Assembly (NCBI GenBank): GCA_902806215.1
Contig: CADCVT010000177.1
Span: 1 to 8,668, forward strand
DNA from: an uncultured Solirubrobacteraceae bacterium
GTDB lineage: Bacteria; Actinomycetota; Thermoleophilia; Solirubrobacterales; Solirubrobacteraceae
Direction of reading: 5' to 3'
Length of the DNA: 8,668 nt
The notes under the pieces are model-generated. The model ran no database searches, was not told the DNA's origin, and saw nothing but the letters and a program-made list of their open reading frames with translations. Shown piece after piece: positions 6,473-8,668 of this stretch. The position numbers and the translations under genes are program-made. Position 1 is the first letter of the stretch, and each line of letters begins with the position of its first letter.

Positions 6473-6489
6473 CGACCGCCCGTCGGTCG
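6473..6489 (-). terminator. hairpin just after the SpoIIM-like stop
   Basis: CGACCG and CGGTCG form a perfect 6-bp stem with a 5-base loop, starting 24 bases beyond the end of the SpoIIM-like gene. Position fits a terminator or 3'-end stabilising hairpin, although no T tract follows. Confidence 0.3.
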
Positions 6490-6513
6490 AGCTGTTCGAG
6501 GCGCCGGTCGCGT

Positions 6514-7461
6514 TCAGGCTGTAGCCGGGCGGCCGCGCACGACGACGAGCGCCCAGTACGCGCCGCCGACGGCGAGGCCGAGGACCATGCCCGGGATCAG
6601 GCCGAACCCCGACCGCGTGACGAAGCCCTCGATGAACCCCGCGAGGATCAGCCAGGGCGCGGTCCCGAGGACGATCGCCACGGCGTCACGGGCCTCGGAC
6701 GCGAGCGCGACGCCGCGCCGCCTGGGCCCCGGACTGATGAGCGCCCAGCCCATCCGCATTCCCGCCGCGGCGGTGACGACGATGCAGGTCAGCTCGATCA
6801 CGCCGTGGGCGAAGACGAACTCGACGAAGTCGATCCCGTTGCCCGCGTCGATCGCGCCGCCGGCGATCACGCCGAGGATGAGCCCGTTGTAGGCCACGAC
6901 GAACGCGGTCCCGAGGCCTGCGAGCAGCCCCGCGGCGAAGGCGAGGAACGTCACCTGGATGTTGTTCGTCAGGACCTCGCTGGAGAACGCGGCGGTCTCC
7001 GTGCTCGACATGCCCGTGTCGCCGACCGGCTCGACCGCCCCGCGGAACTCCTCGGGAACGAGGCCGAGCGCGGCGCCCGGGTCGCTGACCGCCCACAGCG
7101 CCGCGAGCACGGCCGGCCCGAGGAGCAGCGCCGTCGCGATCAGCACGGCGGTGCGCCGCTCGGCGACGAGCTTCCAGTACTCGGTCGTGAGGAACCGGAT
7201 CGGCGACGCTCGCGCGGCCTCGTCGGCGTAGACGGCCTGCCGGCCCGCCGCGACGAGCCGCTCGAGCCGGGCGACGACCGGATCGCCCGGCAGATGCCGC
7301 CGCGCGACCGCCAGATCGGCCGCCGCGGCCCGGTACAGACGGCCCAGGCGGAGCACCCCTTCGGGCCCGAGGCGCTCCGGCTTGCGGCCCGCCTGAGCGA
7401 GCAGTGCGTCGAGCTCTGACCACTCGGTGCCGCGCTCGGCGAGAAATCGATCTACTTTCAC
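6514..7461 (-). CDS. SpoIIM-like (stage II sporulation protein M / DUF95) membrane protein
   Basis: An integral membrane protein of 315 residues of the SpoIIM/DUF95 family. The soluble N-terminus has the pattern of actinobacterial members: VDRFLAERGTEWSEL, then LGRLYRAAAADLA near 39-51. About five membrane segments follow: roughly 104-125, 170-190, 192-205, 217-240 and 260-281, with another hydrophobic run at 286-308. The family motif HGVIEL is at 219-224 in the fourth segment. In spore formers SpoIIM acts in engulfment with SpoIID and SpoIIP. Outside spore formers the role is unknown, and these proteins pair with RDD, DUF58 and MoxR proteins, so a part in envelope assembly is inferred. The GTG at 7461 gives the expected family N-terminus. 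The frame is open beyond it, but that part overlaps the divergent RDD gene, whose GTG is only 3 bases away. Confidence 0.9.
   Translation of the reverse strand: MKVDRFLAERGTEWSELDALLAQAGRKPERLGPEGVLRLGRLYRAAAADLAVARRHLPGDPVVARLERLVAAGRQAVYADEAARASPIRFLTTEYWKLVAERRTAVLIATALLLGPAVLAALWAVSDPGAALGLVPEEFRGAVEPVGDTGMSSTETAAFSSEVLTNNIQVTFLAFAAGLLAGLGTAFVVAYNGLILGVIAGGAIDAGNGIDFVEFVFAHGVIELTCIVVTAAAGMRMGWALISPGPRRRGVALASEARDAVAIVLGTAPWLILAGFIEGFVTRSGFGLIPGMVLGLAVGGAYWALVVVRGRPATA
7453..7458 (+). promoter_or_regulatory. candidate -10 box (TACTTT) for a leaderless RDD gene transcript
   Basis: TACTTT fits TAnnnT and ends 6 bases before the GTG at 7465, the same spacing as at the NTF2-like gene. It lies within the first codons of the divergent SpoIIM-like gene. 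No -35 box is evident at the usual distance. Confidence 0.42.
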
Positions 7462-7464
7462 GGC

Positions 7465-8229
7465 GTGGAGTACGAAGACCGCATGCGCATCTCGACGCCC
7501 GAGGGCGTCGAGCTCGAGCTCACCCTGGCGGGGCTCGGGTCGCGCTTCATCGCCGCGACCATAGACCACATCATCAAGTTCCTCGCCATCGGGTTGCTCG
7601 CGCTGGTGCTGTTCTCGATCGGCGACGTCGGCTACGCCGTGTTCATCCCGCTGAGCGTGCTGATCTTCTTCGGCTACGACATCCTCTTCGAGGTCCTCTC
7701 GCAGGGGCGGACGCCGGGCAAGCAGTGGAACGACCTGCGCGTCGTGCGGACCGGCGGGGCGCCGGTCGACATCCGCGCGAGCGCGATCCGCAACATCCTG
7801 CGCCTCGTCGACGAGTGGACGATCTCGTTCATCCCGGGGGTCGTCAGCATCCTCACGACGAAGCGCAACCAGCGCGTCGGCGACCTGGCGGCCGACACCG
7901 TCGTCGTGCGCGAGCGCCCCAGGGTGGCGCAGGCGCCCGTGGCCGTGGCGCCGAGCGCGCCCGCGGGGTGGGTGAGGCCGTCCGACGCGCCCGCCGGCCC
8001 CTCGTCGGGCACGCCGGACTGGGACGTCAGCGCCGTGACGGCCGAGGACCTGTCGGCGATCCGCGAGTTCCTCGACCGTCGCTCGTCGCTGCCGGGCGAC
8101 GTCCGCCAGCGCGTGGGAGGCCAGATCGCCGACGCCGTCGCGCCGCGCGTGGGCGGAGCGCCGGAGTCGATCGACCGCGAGCGGTTCCTGGAGGGGGTCG
8201 CCGCGACGAAGTTGGCTCGGAGCGCCTAG
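7465..8229 (+). CDS. RDD-domain membrane protein
   Basis: A membrane protein of 254 residues with an RDD domain. The family Arg and Asp are visible in GSRFIAATID (Arg27 and Asp34). Hydrophobic segments lie at about 36-52 and 56-74, with a weaker one near 119-131. The conserved loop SQGRTPGKQWNDLRVV is at 79-94 and the closing block NQRVGDLAADTVVVRE at 135-150. After residue 150 comes a Pro/Ala-rich linker and a C-terminal segment, AEDLSAIREFLDRRSSLP, seen in long actinobacterial members. Transport or ion exchange has been proposed for some RDD proteins, but the role here is unknown. Its SpoIIM-like neighbour is a recurrent partner in Actinomycetota. The GTG at 7465 is chosen because relatives carry a Tyr-x-Asp-Arg stretch before the TPEGVEL block. 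An ATG at 7483 is the alternative. The stop shares CTAG with the convergent aminotransferase gene. Confidence 0.88.
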   Translation: MEYEDRMRISTPEGVELELTLAGLGSRFIAATIDHIIKFLAIGLLALVLFSIGDVGYAVFIPLSVLIFFGYDILFEVLSQGRTPGKQWNDLRVVRTGGAPVDIRASAIRNILRLVDEWTISFIPGVVSILTTKRNQRVGDLAADTVVVRERPRVAQAPVAVAPSAPAGWVRPSDAPAGPSSGTPDWDVSAVTAEDLSAIREFLDRRSSLPGDVRQRVGGQIADAVAPRVGGAPESIDRERFLEGVAATKLARSA

Positions 8230-8668
8230 GGCTGGAGCAGCGTCCCGAGGATCTGCACGCCGCGCTCGAGCTCGGCGGCGGGCGCTCCCGCGAAGGCCAG
8301 GCGCAGGTACGGGCCCTCGGGCTCGCCGGGGAACCACGGGCGGCCGGGGGAGACGATCACCCCGTTGCGCGCGGCCTCGGCGGCCAGCTCGACGTCGTCG
8401 ACGCCCTCCGGGAGGCGCAGCCAGACGTGGAAGCCGCCGGCGGGCACCCGGTCGAGCGACGCCGCCGGCATCTCGCGCCGGATCGCCGCGACGAGCGCGT
8501 CGCGCCGCTCGCGCAGCGCCTCGGCCCGCCGGCGCCGGTGCGTGCGCCAGGCGGGGGAGGAGACGAGGTCGAGCGCCGCCTCCTGGAGCGGGCCCGCCAC
8601 GAAGAAGTCGTCGACGACGCGCGCCGCCCGCAGCCGTGCGCCCGCCGCGCCCCGGGCCGCGACCGCCG
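8226..8668 (-). CDS. fold-type I (class I/II) aminotransferase, probably MocR/GntR-type regulator, 5' part outside the window
   Basis: This is the C-terminal part, about 146 residues, of a PLP-dependent fold-type I protein. The frame is open to the right edge; a GTG at 8600 is in frame but internal. The segment before it (LRAARVVDDFFVAGPLQEAALDLV) continues the same domain. Visible landmarks are RAEALRERRDALVAAIRR, then GGFHVWLRLPEG, then NGVIVSPGRPWFPG, and the final strand YLRLAFAG. These match the small C-terminal domain of MocR-type proteins and of 2-aminoadipate-like aminotransferases. The PLP-binding lysine and any N-terminal GntR helix-turn-helix lie outside the window. So I cannot tell whether it is an enzyme or a PLP-sensing regulator; the GGxHVWLRLP wording favours MocR. 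The TAG stop shares CTAG with the RDD gene. Confidence 0.83.
   Translation of the reverse strand, partial: AVAARGAAGARLRAARVVDDFFVAGPLQEAALDLVSSPAWRTHRRRRAEALRERRDALVAAIRREMPAASLDRVPAGGFHVWLRLPEGVDDVELAAEAARNGVIVSPGRPWFPGEPEGPYLRLAFAGAPAAELERGVQILGTLLQP

Larger units (their letters stand above)
6280..6513. other. gene-free stretch between SpoIIM-like and secreted-protein genes
   Basis: This is the only long gene-free stretch in the window, about 234 bases. It should hold the end of the SpoIIM-like transcript and the promoter of the secreted-protein gene, both leftward. It contains three perfect inverted repeats, listed separately. Open frames crossing it show no domain and no family resemblance. 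I could not match it to a known tRNA or riboswitch. Confidence 0.5.

Noticed and set aside
6280..6513. tRNA gene in the hairpin-rich stretch
   Set aside because: I find no T-loop GGTTCRANNCC element paired with an acceptor stem at the right distance.
6404..6892. Rightward open frame (162 codons) beginning in the gene-free stretch
   Set aside because: Most of it is antisense to the SpoIIM-like membrane domain and the translation has no family features.
7462..8337. N-terminal extension of the SpoIIM-like frame across the RDD gene
   Set aside because: The extension is antisense to well-supported RDD sequence and is Arg/Asp-rich noise. The GTG at 7461 yields the normal SpoIIM-type N-terminus.
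1..8668. Mobile element, defence island or CRISPR array
   Set aside because: No transposase, integrase, nuclease, toxin or spaced direct repeats were seen, and base composition looks even by eye across the window.

Overview
The window is a very GC-rich piece of chromosome, by eye above 70 % G+C, with GTG starts, tightly packed genes and few clear Shine-Dalgarno sites. Gene content and base composition point to an Actinomycetota chromosome. The small secreted protein and general composition resemble Thermoleophilia/Solirubrobacterales, but that placement is an impression and was not computed. I see no insertion sequence, phage gene, CRISPR array, rRNA or tRNA.

Layout. Positions 1-2746 carry a rightward cluster: the 3' part of a DUF58 (VWA-like) gene, a patatin-like phospholipase, and a PlsC-type acyltransferase whose ATG overlaps the phospholipase stop (ATGA). 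Positions 2770-5864 hold alternating convergent and divergent genes: a leftward PrmC-related methyltransferase, a rightward NTF2/SnoaL-like protein, a leftward group III truncated haemoglobin, and a rightward atypical short-chain dehydrogenase (SDR) with an N-terminal four-cysteine knuckle. Positions 5866-6279 encode a small leftward Sec-exported protein. A gene-free stretch of about 234 bases with several hairpins follows. Positions 6514-8229 hold a divergent pair of membrane proteins, SpoIIM-like (leftward) and RDD-domain (rightward), whose GTG starts lie 3 bases apart. The window ends inside a leftward fold-type I aminotransferase, probably the C-terminal part of a MocR/GntR-type regulator.

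How the genes relate. DUF58, SpoIIM-like and RDD proteins form a recurrent actinobacterial neighbourhood, usually with a MoxR ATPase. Mycobacterium tuberculosis has moxR2, DUF58, SpoIIM-like and RDD genes side by side. Here the same set is present, but DUF58 is separated from the SpoIIM/RDD pair by about 5.7 kb carrying seven other genes. The phospholipase and acyltransferase behind DUF58 suggest an acyl-chain removal and re-addition pair at the membrane. The remaining genes look like single housekeeping or redox functions.

The most notable signals are: a methyltransferase with Val-Val in place of the Asn-Pro of the NPPY motif; an SDR without Tyr at the catalytic YxxxK position; TAnnnT boxes 6 to 11 bases before three start codons, which suggest leaderless or nearly leaderless transcripts; and convergent genes that end on the two strands of the same CTAG. 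I found no convincing new multi-gene system.
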